From NCBI GenBank assembly GCA_001414345.1, contig LLCB01000210.1, positions 1 to 64,000 on the forward strand: 64,000 bases of DNA, given 5' to 3'. This stretch comes from Hymenoscyphus infarciens (taxonomy: Eukaryota > Ascomycota > Leotiomycetes > Helotiales > Helotiaceae). Positions 26,194 to 39,011 of the stretch are shown here, in pieces. Below the pieces are notes generated by a model. That model worked only from the letters and a program-made list of their open reading frames with translations. It did no database searches and had not been told where the DNA came from. The number at the start of each line of letters is the position of its first letter. Positions within the stretch are counted from its first letter, which is position 1. A program made the translations under genes and the position numbers.

Positions 26194-26629
26194 ATGTCAT
26201 CAACGCAATCAAATGTTATGACACTGTCAGCACAGAAGGCACTGGACGAGAGGCGTGAAAGAGAGAAGCAAAAGGAATTCGAACGAAGTAAAGCCACACA
26301 ACAGGTACAATTTTCCTTTGAACTATCTCCTGGACACCCTTTTCTTGTTTCGAAATAGCTATTGACGTCTCAAATCTCAATAGGGTCCTGCCCAGCACAA
26401 CACTCAAATCCTTGAGGCACAGACTGGAAGTATCAAGATTGGGAAAGGAATCAGGGGCAAAGCAAACACCGGGAATTTTTACGAAGGGAAGAATTTAGGA
26501 CTAACGCAGAAAATTTGTGACAAGACTGGAGAAGTGGAAGCGGAAGAATTGGGAGAAGAGGGTGTGGTTAATTCTGCGAACTCCGCTCGTTCTACAGACC
26601 ATGCGGCGCGGACGGTCGCGAATGAATGA
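26194..26629 (+). CDS. Small two-exon hypothetical protein, 118 aa
   Basis: CDS join(26194..26304, 26384..26629). The 79-nt intron opens GTACAA and closes CAATAG; both exons are multiples of three. The product starts MSSTQSNVMTL, has a strongly charged helical stretch (residues 16-33, many Arg, Lys and Glu) and an acidic C-terminal third. I do not recognise a family. The ATG at 26194 is the first in the frame; the upstream open part has only a TTG. Support is the clean splice joint and the coherent charged composition; there is no domain evidence. The next gene to the right is the broken VIT/vWA gene on the same strand. Confidence 0.5.
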
Positions 26630-27185
26630 GCTCGGACGAGAGGTATTTGCAGCAGCGCAGAACCTTAGTTTTGAAATCACCAGCTATGTAAATCCAAGCT
26701 TTTGTTGACACTATAAATCTCATTTTTCCCTTCTGGGACCCTTTCAATAGCCTTTTACAACCTGCAATTCGCCGGAGATTGCAGATTCTCACCACGGTAG
26801 AGTTTAATTCATAACTTGCCACTTTTATTGCACCATGGCGAGGGGCACATGCTATGCGCTCTATTGGTGCAGATTTGAGTGAGATTTGAATGCCAGGTCT
26901 TAGGACGGTGGGGGGCAATACCAATCACCTTGCACATTGATTGCGGAGCAATCTAATTCAGGTATGGTTTAACGAAGAGGTGGGCGTGGGGGCTTACATT
27001 ATCCGGTACCCATGAACCACTGAGATTCAAAGAATTTGACACACCGAGATGACTGCAGTTCAGCTCACTGCATGAAGAAATTTTTTGGAAGTTGGAAAGA
27101 ATAGTAGCCTGGTCAACTTTCTTTGTATATATGGTTGTCATATGGGTTCCTTAATCCTTTCATCGATCGCACTAGGTTCGTAGAA

Positions 27186-27344
27186 ATGGACTCTGGAACT
27201 CCTGCCCAGGATGGCTTTACCGCAAAAGTTGGTGCACCAACAGGAGGCGTAAATGTTGCGAGGAGTGCTAAGGGTAATATAAACACGGGAATCACTTCTC
27301 GTAAGCAGCATCGCTTCCGATTTACACAAGACATCGAGCAGTAG
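27186..27344 (+). CDS. Possible small ORF, 52 aa, doubtful
   Basis: An ATG-started frame reading MDSGTPAQDGFTAK with Gly/Ala-rich composition, ending TAG 49 bp before the start of the VIT/vWA frame. It has no recognised homology and no visible promoter; it could be 5' leader of the next gene or a lost exon. Kept only as a candidate. Confidence 0.15.
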   Translation: MDSGTPAQDGFTAKVGAPTGGVNVARSAKGNINTGITSRKQHRFRFTQDIEQ

Positions 27345-27393
27345 TCCACTAACCCTCAGACTCACAGATGAACAAACGAGTGGTCCCAAGATA

Positions 27394-30239
27394 ATGGGAA
27401 ATTTCAACTGCGCAGCTGTTTACTTCAACAATTACCATATCCATATGAGCGTGGCCGAACATGCTACCAAGGAGATTGAAAAAAAAGAAAATGACTACCC
27501 CCCAAGTGATAGTGGGAGTATCGATGAAATCGTTTCCCAATTCCCTCGCTTTAGCGACGACAAGGAATTACGCTGTTTACCAATCGATGATGTTTCAGTT
27601 GACGTCGAGATCAATTCAACGGCTTACCGAACCACCCTCAAACAGACGTTCCGGAATCACTCATTGTGTCGCATCACGGAAGCGAACTATACTTTCCCGC
27701 TCTACGATGATGTCGCACTCATATCCTTTCAGTGTACCGTAGGTGACGATAGACTATTCGGCAATATTAAGCCAAAATCGGAGGCAAAAGCGGAATACAA
27801 AAAAGCCACTGCAGAGGAGCGTGTTGCTGCACTTCTTGAAGAAGACTCCCCCGAAATATTTAACATTCTGCTGGGTAATATTTCCCCTGAGAGCACTGTT
27901 GTTGTTGAAATTGTTTATGTTGGCCAGTTAAAAACACTCTTTGACAGTGCCATATTTACCATTCCAACGTCTGTAGCACCGAAATACCAGTATTTCGCAA
28001 GCCCAGACTGTCCGGACCACGAAGTTAACCGTTTCATTGTCATATGCAGCGAAGGAAGCTTGAGCATCAACATCCAACTCTTCTCAAACATTCTGATCAA
28101 CAAAATTGAGTGTCATACCCATCGTATCTCATCAGAAGTCGGTTTCTCAAACACTTGTAGAGACCATGAATTTCCCATCGAAGTAGTAGAATACGACTTA
28201 AAACAAGCCCGCGCAAGTTTTTCGGACAGAAATGCAGCCTTGGAAAAGGACTTTGTTCTCACCCTTAGCTGGAGTACAATTTCGCATGCTCTTTTGGATG
28301 CTTCCTGCGACCAAAATCGCGGAACAGGAATCATGCTTAACATATGCCCCCGGGAGCTATTCCCTCAAAATTTCACGACGCAAAGTTTTACTGGGGAGAT
28401 CATTTTTCTAGTCGAGCAATCGAAAACGATGTCAAGAAGTAAGACGAGGAAGATTCGAGAAACGATGGAACTGTTCCTAGCAAGTCTTCCTCAGAATTGC
28501 CATTTCAATATATACACTTTTGGGTCTACACTTACAGCACTGTGGAGAATGTCGAAAAAGTATACATTGGAGAACATAACTATTGCCAAATAGTATGTTT
28601 CTACTTTGAGAACCGATCTTGGTGATAAAAGGATCCTCCCAGTTCTAGAATACATTGTAGAGCCACGGTTGGATTCTGCAACACAAGTTATTCTTTTGAC
28701 AGATCGAGATTTCGGAAATACCACAGAAACAGATGACTTTGTTGCAAAAGCCGTCAGAGACTCCCAAGGTGCCATCCGTTTCTTTCCTCTCGCTTTTGTT
28801 GAAACTAGCGATTATAAACTGATGGAGGAGTTGGGCGAATATACGGAGGATTTGGGGAGTTAATTTCTTCCCAAAACTCGGAACAGTTGTTGGAAAAAGT
28901 TGGCAGAATTCTCGAAGGGGTTTGTTCACCATGGAACTTTGAAGTTGTTCTGGGGGCTACTTCTTTGATACCTGAACCACAAGCAGTATCTCAGTCCAAC
29001 CAGGCAGCATGTATCCAAGCCCCTTGTCGACTCCATACCTTGCATCCTTTCCAATGGTCTACAGTCTTTCTTCTGTTTGAGGAAAGCATCAAGGCGCCAC
29101 GAGTCGTGACTCTCAAGGCCACGACGGTTTCTGGTGATGTAATTTATAAGAACATACAAGTTGACTATGCCCATATTCAGCCATTTACCATCCATCACCT
29201 AGCTGCTAAAGCGGCAATACTTTATCTGGAGGCTGGCCACAGATGGAATTATTCGGAAGCAATTTACGAAGAGCCTTTATCGGACGCAGACATCAAGGAA
29301 GAAGCGAAGAGAATTGGGCTGAAGTGGTCAATAGCCGGGAAGTGGACTAGCTTCGTCGCAGTAAGCCATGCAAATGAAGAGAGAAAAGCTGGGTTCTTTA
29401 AAGCTGGTGCGTCGAAAATAAACAGTCTTACACGTGGTTCGCCGTGGTCTAGTTTCACGGGTAATTCCCCACGACCGGAAAGCGTGATCATGGAAGGTCA
29501 CCGTGAGGAAAGACGGGCGAGCAGTCGGGGAAGCGATAGAGTGGTGATGGTAGGGAGTCATTGGGATAGAGAAAGGATACCTGCGCCAGGGAGACGGGAT
29601 TCCAGAGCACCACGTGGGGTGAGAGACCGAAATGATGGAAGTGAGAGGATAGAACACAATTGGAAGGAAGAGTTGGTGAATTTGTCAAGTGGTTACGAGG
29701 GGTTGGCAGCAAGATGGGAGTTGGAGAGATTGAATGCAACAAGAAATTATGAGAAATTGAAGGCGGCAAGAGAATATGAGAGATTGAGAGTGAGAGGAAG
29801 CAGTGTAAATCAAGGTCGTAGAAGGGGTAGAAGCAGGAGCAGGAGGAGCAGAGGTAGAAGCAGAAGCCACAATTGGAAAGATAAGAGCAGAAGCTGGTCT
29901 TTTGATTATGATGAACAGGAATATAACCGTTGGCGGGCGGGGAAAATAGGGCAAAAGAGGAGGAGAATCCACAGGGATAGAGGTTGGAGGCATCGCAACA
30001 TCCGCATTTTGCCTTCCAATATCATTGGTGTGACTCCTTCCCCCGCTGGATACCACGTTGGAGTCGATCAAAGAGCATTTAGCGCATCATGGGTCCATCG
30101 TCTCGCAGCTCCTGACCTTGAATTCCTGCTTGGCCTTCTCCTATTCATAATATTTGAGAACACAACACCTTTGACATTGATCTGCTGTTTAGCTTTCTGT
30201 TATATATTGTATGGGAGATGGCGGGCTGAGCGCAGATAG
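27394..30239 (+). pseudogene. VIT + von Willebrand factor A domain protein, disrupted by one stop and one frameshift
   Basis: Residues about 60-200 form a VIT (vault/inter-alpha-trypsin) domain, seen in TTLKQTFRNHS, YTFPLYDDVALISFQC, AEYKKAT and FNILLGNI. A vWA domain follows from about residue 330. Its metal-site segment reads LVEQSKTMS where LVDxSxSM is usual, so the MIDAS Asp is Glu and one Ser is Thr. TAG at 28591-28593 stops the frame, yet the same frame continues through YVSTLRTDLGD and VILLTDRDF. Near 28,855 the reading shifts to another frame, which continues to 30239. The tail carries HHLAAKAAI, an AKRIGLKW...VAGKW-like block (IAGKWTSFVAVS), an Arg/Ser-rich stretch and a hydrophobic C-terminus that could be a tail anchor. 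No plausible intron removes either lesion. It is a recent pseudogene or carries sequencing errors. Confidence 0.8.
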
Positions 30240-30427
30240 AAAAAAATCTCAGTCCAATATGACTATCATTAGAGTTAACCAATTACAGTTAACCATCGGT
30301 TCCGAGAAAAAATAATATTGACCTTCCGTGGTCGAAATTAAAATAAATTTGGATATCTAGAAAAAGATTCCAATCCACCACATGCCTTCTATACGACCCC
30401 CTTATTCAATCTCATCCCCCACAACAT

Positions 30428-30980
30428 TTAACCAGCAAAATTAATTGCAGTACTGGCCTTTCCAGCCGACTTGACATCCAACGCAACATTGGTATCCAAT
30501 TTCTTCTGCTGGGCAGCGAGTTGGGCATCCAGTCCAGTTTTTCCTTGCGCAGCCTGGATCTGCAGACGTAAAACGTCGGTTTGCAACTTCAACACCTTGT
30601 TCTTTATCTTCCCGACCTGGAGGGCGGCGGCTGCGGTGCCACTTGCTGCAGCGACAGCATCGTTAAATCCTCCAGTTGCAACTTCGGCTTGCTCGCTGAC
30701 TTGGGCGGCGTCAGAGATGATCTTGAGGTCTGCAGCGGAAACTGCTTTGAGATCGGTGCCAACCTACACATTGTATTAGTGGTTGGTGGAGGAATTTGGT
30801 GTTTGAAATACGTACCGGAAAATTTGCGTTGACCTCGGCCAATGCATTCCCGCCAACACCACCAGAGACAGAGAAATCATTGTATGACTTGACGGTCAAC
30901 GCACGCGCTTCAATTGGCGCGCAGATGACAGTCGAAGTGAGGGAAAGAACGATAGCGAAAAGGGAGCCGGAGAAATGCAT
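30428..30980 (-). CDS. Small secreted protein, alanine-rich, 166 aa
   Basis: CDS complement(join(30428..30763, 30816..30980)); the 52-nt intron has GTACGT...TGTAG ends and both exons are in phase. The N-terminus (MHFSGSLFAIVLSLTSTVICA) is a clear signal peptide with likely cleavage before PIEARA. The mature part has no cysteine, begins with a YNDFSVSGGVGGNALAEVN segment, and is Ala/Lys/Gln-rich and probably helical in its second half (KIKNKVLKLQTDVLRLQIQA), ending FAG. It resembles a family of conserved small secreted proteins of ascomycetes with no known function; that family link is from memory. Element B inserted about 580 bp upstream of the start codon. Confidence 0.85.
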
Positions 30981-31156
30981 GATGGAGGTTGATGAATGTT
31001 TCTTGTTGGATTATGCAAAACTTGTAATAAGAGAACAAATAAAGATCGGCAACAGCACAGCTGTGTGGTGAAAAGAATGACCGGGCGGAAAGAATCGAAG
31101 AAAACAGAAGACGAATGTGAATGGTTACCAAACCTGAATGTATCAAGGGAACACCT

Positions 31157-31166
31157 TAAATATATA
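31157..31166 (-). promoter_or_regulatory. Candidate TATA box of the secreted-protein gene
   Basis: On the minus strand the sequence reads TATATATTTA, about 180 bp upstream of the ATG at 30980. It is the only strong TATA-like word in the normal-GC segment between the gene and element B. Confidence 0.4.
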
Positions 31167-31556
31167 CTTAATCCCAAGCCTTAACCACCCCGAAATCATC
31201 CCACCAAACCAGTACAGGAGATCGGAGATTTTCGTTTTGAGCTGGGATACTTGCTCGTCTCCAAGGCTAAGAGTACGCGAATTTGACCCCTTTTAAATGT
31301 CCCACCAATGAAAGGATCACATTAATGTCATGGAGCAAGACGAGAGCGGATAGGGGTGTCCTTGGCAGGGAGACCGAGATCTTGGTTTTCGTCTGAAAAG
31401 ATGGATTTGGGACAGATCGCGTTTGATCTGATGGCGATCAAATGTCAAACAGGGGTTTAGCGAGGTATTTACGAGCCGCCGAAGTGTTCCCGCCAAGTGG
31501 AAGTTTCAGATGAGAGAGGTCTCGCAACATGGCTGTTCTTCATTTTGGAAGCACTA

Positions 31557-31949
31557 TGTAACGGCACGAAATACACACTACTGGCGAAGAGGCATATGGG
31601 AGTGCGTTTGGGACAGAATAACGTATGTAAATGCTAGGCACTAATACAGAAGAAAAGGATAAACTGTCCCTCTTCTATGAACGTCTATATAAGAGGTTAG
31701 AAGCTACTAAGTTCTAATAACAATGATAACCGAGCCCTGCCTAATATAGCTAATACTAAATAATAAGAGACGAAAAGCTAAATATATAATATCTAAACCT
31801 TAATCCCTTCTATAATACCTTTAGTACTTTGTTATTTATAATCTTAGCCTAGGAGTATTAGTAGTGCTTAGGAGTATCGGTAGTTTTATAAATACTAATA
31901 ATTTAGAATAGTACTATTATATAATAATCTAGGATAGCGTGCTATTATA
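31557..31949 (-). repeat. Element B LTR (3' LTR in coding orientation), 393 bp
   Basis: It starts TGTAACGGCACGAAATACAC with almost no RIP, then becomes TA-rich from about 31,740. It is shorter than the 438-bp partner and the 478-bp LTRs of element A, so it has internal deletions. Confidence 0.88.
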
Positions 31950-34900
31950 TTCTCTCTTCTTAAAAAAGACTCGTTCTAAGTCTTTAGTTATTAATTAGCA
32001 TAGTATCGAGTTAACTAGAGTATTATTTATATGTTTTATTATAAAGAATATAACTTATCTACTATTAGTAGCTAGTAGTATTATTATTTAAGAGCTAATT
32101 ACTCTTTGTTTACTATTATATATTATATAATAATAGATATAAATAGAAGAGAGGCTAATTATTAGCTATTAAGTAGAAAGCAGTATACTACTATAGAGTT
32201 ATTATCTTCTTACTATTATTATATATTATAATAGTAATTATTAAGTAATAAATAATAATTATAAAGCAATAGCTATTATTATAAGTAGTATATTAGTAGA
32301 CGACTTTTCCTTAATTCTAACTTCTCTTCTTCTTTTCTTTTTATTTAAATAATATATATATAGTAAGAATACCTTTTAATTAAATATATCTTTATATACT
32401 AACTTATCTCTTAGAATATATATATATATTATATATATATATATAAAAGTAAGTCTTTCCCTTCTTAATTAGGCCTAATTTAAAGCTAATCTAATATAGT
32501 AAAATACCTCTCCTATGTCCTCCTAGTACGCTTCTAGCTACCTACTAAGTCTACTATATTTAGTACTTTTAAGTAAAATCTTAGAATAAAGATTATATAT
32601 ATACTTTTAAGAAGCCTAAGTTAAAGAAGTATAAGTACTATATAGAGTAGAATACTATATATATTCTAGTAAGTTTAATTCTAAATATATACTAAATCTA
32701 TTCTAACTTAAGTAGTTACTATAGTTTATAGAGAAGAAGTTTAGTAAGCTTAAGCTTAAGAAGGAAAAGAAGGAGATTAAGAGAGCTACTAAGGCTTTAG
32801 ATAAGATATTAGTTATTACTAGTATAGAGGTACTAAAGAATAGTTTAGAGGTATAGTTTATACTTCTAAAGAAGACTTAAGTACTTTACGCTAAGGTTAT
32901 TATAAGTACCTCTTACTTATTAGAGGGGTTTTAGTTACTAATATTTAATAGTTCTTATACTATATTATAGAGAGTAAGACCTTTATCTAAACCTAGGTTT
33001 AGGTCCTCTTTAAGGGTTATCTAAAGAGTTTATAAGCGTCCTCTTCTAAGCTAATTATAAAAGGTTACTAAGGTAAGAAGCGCTTTTATAAGAAAGAGGT
33101 AGAGAACTGATTTAGGCTTCTTATACTTAGAAAAGTAAGAAGAGAGATAATAAGTTAGAAGAAGAAGAGGCGGCGTAAGCTCTGTTTTACTAGTAACTTA
33201 GTCTTAGTTCTTTACTTTATTAACTTTAAACATTTCTACTAGTTAGTATTTTATCTTAGGTTTTTATTATAAGTTTTTTATTAAAAGTAACTAGAATTAG
33301 AGAGTATTAATAGAGTTTTATAAATTAACTCTTTTATCTAATTCTTATCTAATTCCTATATATTAATCTATTTAGAGAGGTATTAGAGTAGTTCTAGCTC
33401 TTCTAGATATTTAATATAAAAGTCTCTTAAATAATATAATAAACCTTAAAAGTTATAAGATACTAAGTAAGATTTAAATTATATCTAATCTATTTTACTT
33501 AATATTATAGCTATCTTTTAAAAAGTCTACTACTAAGTATTTCTTATACCTTCTATTCTTATATACCTTTAATAATATCTAGTAAGAGCTTTAAAGCCTC
33601 TTATTCTAGTAGAAGAGTACTTAGATCTTTTAAAAGTATATTAAGAGTAAAAATATTATAAATTAATAAACCTTTAAAGAGTTTTAGTCTATAGAAGTAT
33701 TTTATATATTCTAGTATTTTAAAAGGTTCAATCTACTATTTAGTAAGCTTTTAGCTAAGATAATTTATCTTAAGATTTTTAATAGATAAGTTGACTTTAT
33801 CTCTAACGTTTTAGTTAATAGCTCTTTAGTACTAATTTATACTATTCTCTATCTTTTTCTAAGCCTTACTTATATTATCTTTAGTTATCTTCTAAGTAGA
33901 GTATATATATTAAGCTACTTTTACTACTTTATTATAGTTAAGTTATTCTTAGAGAATAGAAGTCTTTAGTATATTCTAGTTCTATAACGTCTTTAGATTA
34001 AGTCTAAACTTAAGCTAATAAGAGGTTATACTAATAAATAAGTATAAAAGTGTTATTTATACTCTATCTATTAAAAAGATTAATATACTCTAATTATCTT
34101 AATAGTAAGTTATAAAAGGCCTTAATCTTTAATTAATATATTAGTTTATTATTTCTATCTATCTATTTATCTATTTATAGTAAGTAGTACTAAGCTTAAA
34201 CTTAATACTAATTATTTAATAAAATTTAGTCTAAAATAATAATATAAATTAAAGTCTTTAATTAAATGTAATTAATTTAAGATAATAGCTAAAATAGTAA
34301 ATCTATTAAATAAAGAGTTTAGCTAGTCTTTTAGTATCTATAGTTAAGTAGTAGAATATTAATACTAAATCCTTTCTAAGTTAGTTAATAAATACTAATA
34401 TAATATTAAATCTATGTTTATCATTTAAGAATAATTTAAAGTTTATATATAAATATTATATAAGATAGTTAAGTACTAGAAGAAGGTGAAGAAAACCTTA
34501 TTACTTAGTTTATTAAGAATAAGAGTATTTATAAACTTAGTAATTTACTATATACCTCTTATAGTCTAAACCTAGTCTAACCTAGTAGTAGTATTATACT
34601 AATAACTAGTAGGTCTTTTTTATACTTAGATAAGTACTAGATACTTAGTTATAGACTTCTTAGATTAGCTTTATATAGAGTTTAATATTCTTTTAAATAT
34701 AAAGTTAATTTTTAAAAAGAAGTAAATTATCTAGTAAGATAGAGTATCTATTTAAAAGTTTATAATATTCTTTTTAAAAGAAGTATAGATTATCTTCTTT
34801 TAACCTTTAAAATATATTTTAAACTTATTCTTAGAATAACGTCTAACTAAATTATATTAAGAGATATAGACTATTCTTATAAAAAGGTCTAAGTAAGTTT

Positions 34901-37900
34901 AATATTAATTTAAGAGTTTAAATACTTAGGTTCTAAAAGAGTATATAAGTAGCTATCTAACTTAGCTTAATTATAGGTTTTTAAGTCTTATTTATATTAG
35001 GTTAATATCTCTACTTTTTAATTACTCTTCTTAGATATAAGTTAAATCTAAAAGTTAAAGTCTAATAAAAACTCTATCTATTAGACTTACTTAGCTATAA
35101 GTAGCTTAGTTATTATAAAATATTCTAATAATTTATAGTCTAAATAAATATTAATACGTTTCTAATATAATATAAGTTTAAGATATTATTTTTTAAAAGC
35201 TTTTATAATAGTAGATAGCTCTTTATTATAGATTTCCTAGTTTAATTTATAGCTAACTAGAACGTATAAGTAGAATCTAATAAGATACTAAAAGCTATTA
35301 TATTATTATAAGAATATACCGACTATTACTTCTTCTAAGAAGTCTATTTCTAGCTTTATATTATAATTAGAGTTAAAGTAGTATAAGGTTTAAATTATAA
35401 GTAGCCTAGTTTTTAGTATTTTAAAAGCTTCTTTATATTTAAGTATCTATAGAAAAAGCTTTATAAAGCGTATTATTATAGTTAGAGGTTTAGTAATTTT
35501 AGTATAACTTTTAATAAATTATTTATAAAATCTTATAAACCTTAAGTAAGACTTTATAACTATTATAATATTAGGTTAGACCTAGTTTTATAAAAGCTCT
35601 ACCTTTTTAAAGTTAACTTTAAGTCCTTTTATAATTAAGATAAATCTTAAGTATTTAACTCTAGTAATACTAAATTTACTTTTCTTAATATCTACTTAAA
35701 GTCTTACTTCTTAGAGCTAATTTAGAATCTTTTTAACTTATTTCTTATATTCTTTAATAGTATTTAAATAAATTAAAATATTATCTAAGTAGATAATAGA
35801 AAAGTTATTTAAATAGTTAATTAAAACGTTATTTATATAATATTAATAGATAGTAGAGCTATTATAGAGTCTAAAAGAGAGAACTTTATATTTATATATA
35901 CTATACCTAGTTTTAAATATAGTTATCGCTTTTAATTTAAAGTCTATTTAAATATAATAGAAAGCTTATCTTATATCTAATTTAGTAAAGATTTTAGCTA
36001 TTCTTATCTTAGAAAGAAGCTTATTATTATAAGAGATTAAGTAAGAATTATTTTAAGTTAGAGTATTTAGCTTCTTATAATTAATATAGAACTATAACTT
36101 ATTACTATTAGCCTTTTTAATAAAGAGTACTAGAGAGGTAAAAGAGCTATTACTATTAATAATAAACCTCTTATCTAGGTTCTTTATAAGATACTTCTTT
36201 ATAGCTTTAAGCTCTATAATTAACTATTAATATAAAGGTAAAAAGGAGTTAAGAAGTAGTTTATTTAAAGTAATCTTATAATTATATTTATAATAAGAAG
36301 AGAGCTTATTAGAAGCTACTTTTAAGAATATGTTTTTATAAGAAGAATAAGATTTTAAGAGTTAGGCTTATATTAGAGCTCTTATATTATTATTATCTTA
36401 AAAAGAGGCTAATCTTTTATTAATAATCTAATCTAGCTTATAAATACTAGTTATATAGAATTCTAAGTTAGGTTATTTTATATTAAAATATATAACGTTT
36501 ATACTTATTTTACTAATAAAAGAGTATAAAGAGTATAACTTTTTAAGACTATACTAGTAGTTTATAGAGGCTTTAGACTAGAGTTAGATATTAAAATTTT
36601 AGAAAGTATTATTATAAATAGAAGTAATAACTTAAGTATATTTATAAGTCTACTCTTTTTACGTCTTTCTTTTTAATAAATTATATATTCCTTTTAATTT
36701 ATATTTAACTAGTAATTTAAAATAGGTTTCTAGTTCTAGCTAGAAAGTAAAAGTAAAATCTCCTTACTAAAGTAAAGAGTTAGAGAGTAGTTAGCTAGCT
36801 AAGTAATCTAGTTCTTTAAGAAGTTAAGAAAGACTTTAAAATAGTTTAACTACTTATTACTAATAATTAGGTCTTACTATCTAAGGTCTAGAATAATAAA
36901 GAAGTAGTTAAGAATATAACGTTTATTAATATTTAGATATAGTTATATAAACTAAGTTACTTAGCTTTTAATACTATTATTATATTTATAAATAGATACT
37001 ATATATAGTAATCTCTAAATCTTTAAACCTATTACTTTAGATAAGTATAAAGCTAGAGGTTAATTTAGAAATAAGTACCTATTTACTTCTATATCTAATA
37101 AAGCTTATAATTTAATACTATATTCTTATATACTAAGAGTAGTATTTATAAAGAACTATTTTCCTCTTATAAGTTTAAAAAGATTAAGTCTAGTTAGATT
37201 ATATTTATATAAGCCTAAGAAGGTATTTTTACCTAGGCCTCTTTATTTTCCTCTTAACTTAGATTAGAGTTAAAGTACTCTTTAGTTTCTTATTCTTTTT
37301 TAGGTTAATTATTTATCTTATTAATACTAAGTAGATTAGGATAGTTAGGCTTAATATACGTAGGTTTCTTATAATTATAATACTTTATACTAGTAGAGAA
37401 TTAGTCTATAGATAAAGTCTTTAATCTTTTACTAGTAGAAGAAGGCTTAGGAGTTTAAGAAGTCTTCTAAGAGGTAGAATAGAGTCTATATAAGAGTAGT
37501 AAAGGTTTTATAGCTAAACTAGATAAGAATTAGTTAGTATTCGACTTTTAGTATAAAGAGCTTATTACTACTAGTTTTTCTATATTTATTATACTAGTTA
37601 TATATAACTTAGTATTTTAGTCCTACTTCTTATTTATAAATAAAAGGTCTCTTACTATCTTATTAAAATTAATATTCTAGTATCTCTTACTTCTAATAAA
37701 TAGGTTTCTAAACTAAGGTATAATCTTCTCTTATATATAGTAGAATTTATCTTATTCTAATATCTTTTTAAGTATTACTATACTTTAAAAGTAACTTTTA
37801 AATTCTAAAAAACTTTCTCTTATATAACTCTTCTATTCTATCTAAAAAGATTAAAAGGTATTCTAAGTATTCTTCTTTTTATAACTAGTTAGATAGTAAA

Positions 37901-39011
37901 TATTAAGAAGTTTAATTATTTCTTTATAATCTTTAAATATTATTTTACTTATATTAGACTTATATTAGAGCTCTAAGTAGTTCTAAATAAGTTTTATTAT
38001 TATCTCTTAAATAAAAGCTTTATAAGTTAATAGCGTCTAATAATAGTTAGCGTTTATATAAAGTTAATTATATACTAATATTCGCTATTACTTATATATA
38101 AGTAAAATGTTATTATCTAAAGGTTTAATTTTCTTTATAATCTTACTTTTAATAAGTTAAAGAGCTTTTAAAGTACTTTTAAATTATAAGTATAGAGTAG
38201 GTTATTATAAGAAAGAAATATTAAGAGTAGAGTTTTATACTTAATAATAGTTTAAAAGAATAGAAGAAGGTATTTATATTAGTTAGATAAGACTTAGGCT
38301 TTAGTTATTACTTAGTAGTTATTAACTAATTTACTATACTAGGTCTAATAATTAAGTAATCTAGTTATCTTATTATAAAATTCTCTCTTCTTTTTCTTAA
38401 TTCTTAGCTTCTATAGCTTAGATTATACTATATATCTCGTCTATATTAGAGAAGTCTTATTAATCTCTCTAACTTCTAAGTATTATACCTTTATCTTTAT
38501 TATTCTTAAGCTTCTTATTATTCTTAGAAGTATAGTACTAAGTTAAGAACCTTTCTATTAAGGCTTGACTTTCTTCTCTAAAAAGAGGCTCTATACTTAA
38601 AAGTAGAGCTTAAAAAAGACCTAGAGTTGCTTCTAATTCTAATATATTAAATATTAATTTAGAGGAGGTAAAGAAGTCGATTTAGAAGTCTTCTAAATAA
38701 CTATAATATATTAACTATCTAAATTAAGTATAGTAGTCTCTATACTAAGAGAGTTATTAGAATTCTTAGGAATACTTAGTATATTCTAATCTCTTAATAT
38801 ATAATATACGATTTCTATTAGCTATTTATATAAATACTAAACCCTAGTATTACTTTCTATCTAAGAGATCTCTAGAATCCTAGCTATTTAAGAATATATT
38901 ATTATAATAATCTAAATCTAGGCTAAATTAATTTTAAAATAAAAAGTAATAATAAGCTCGAAAGAGATATTATAAAGGCTATTACTAGTAAAGAAGAGTT
39001 TATCCTTTTTA

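Noticed and set aside
28560..28593. Intron that would remove the TAG in the VIT/vWA gene
   Set aside because: GT...AG ends exist but the span is only 34 nt and its removal puts the downstream sequence in the wrong frame.
28859..28906. 48-nt intron at the VIT/vWA frameshift
   Set aside because: Its removal leaves frame 1, which stops soon after; the homologous continuation is in another frame.
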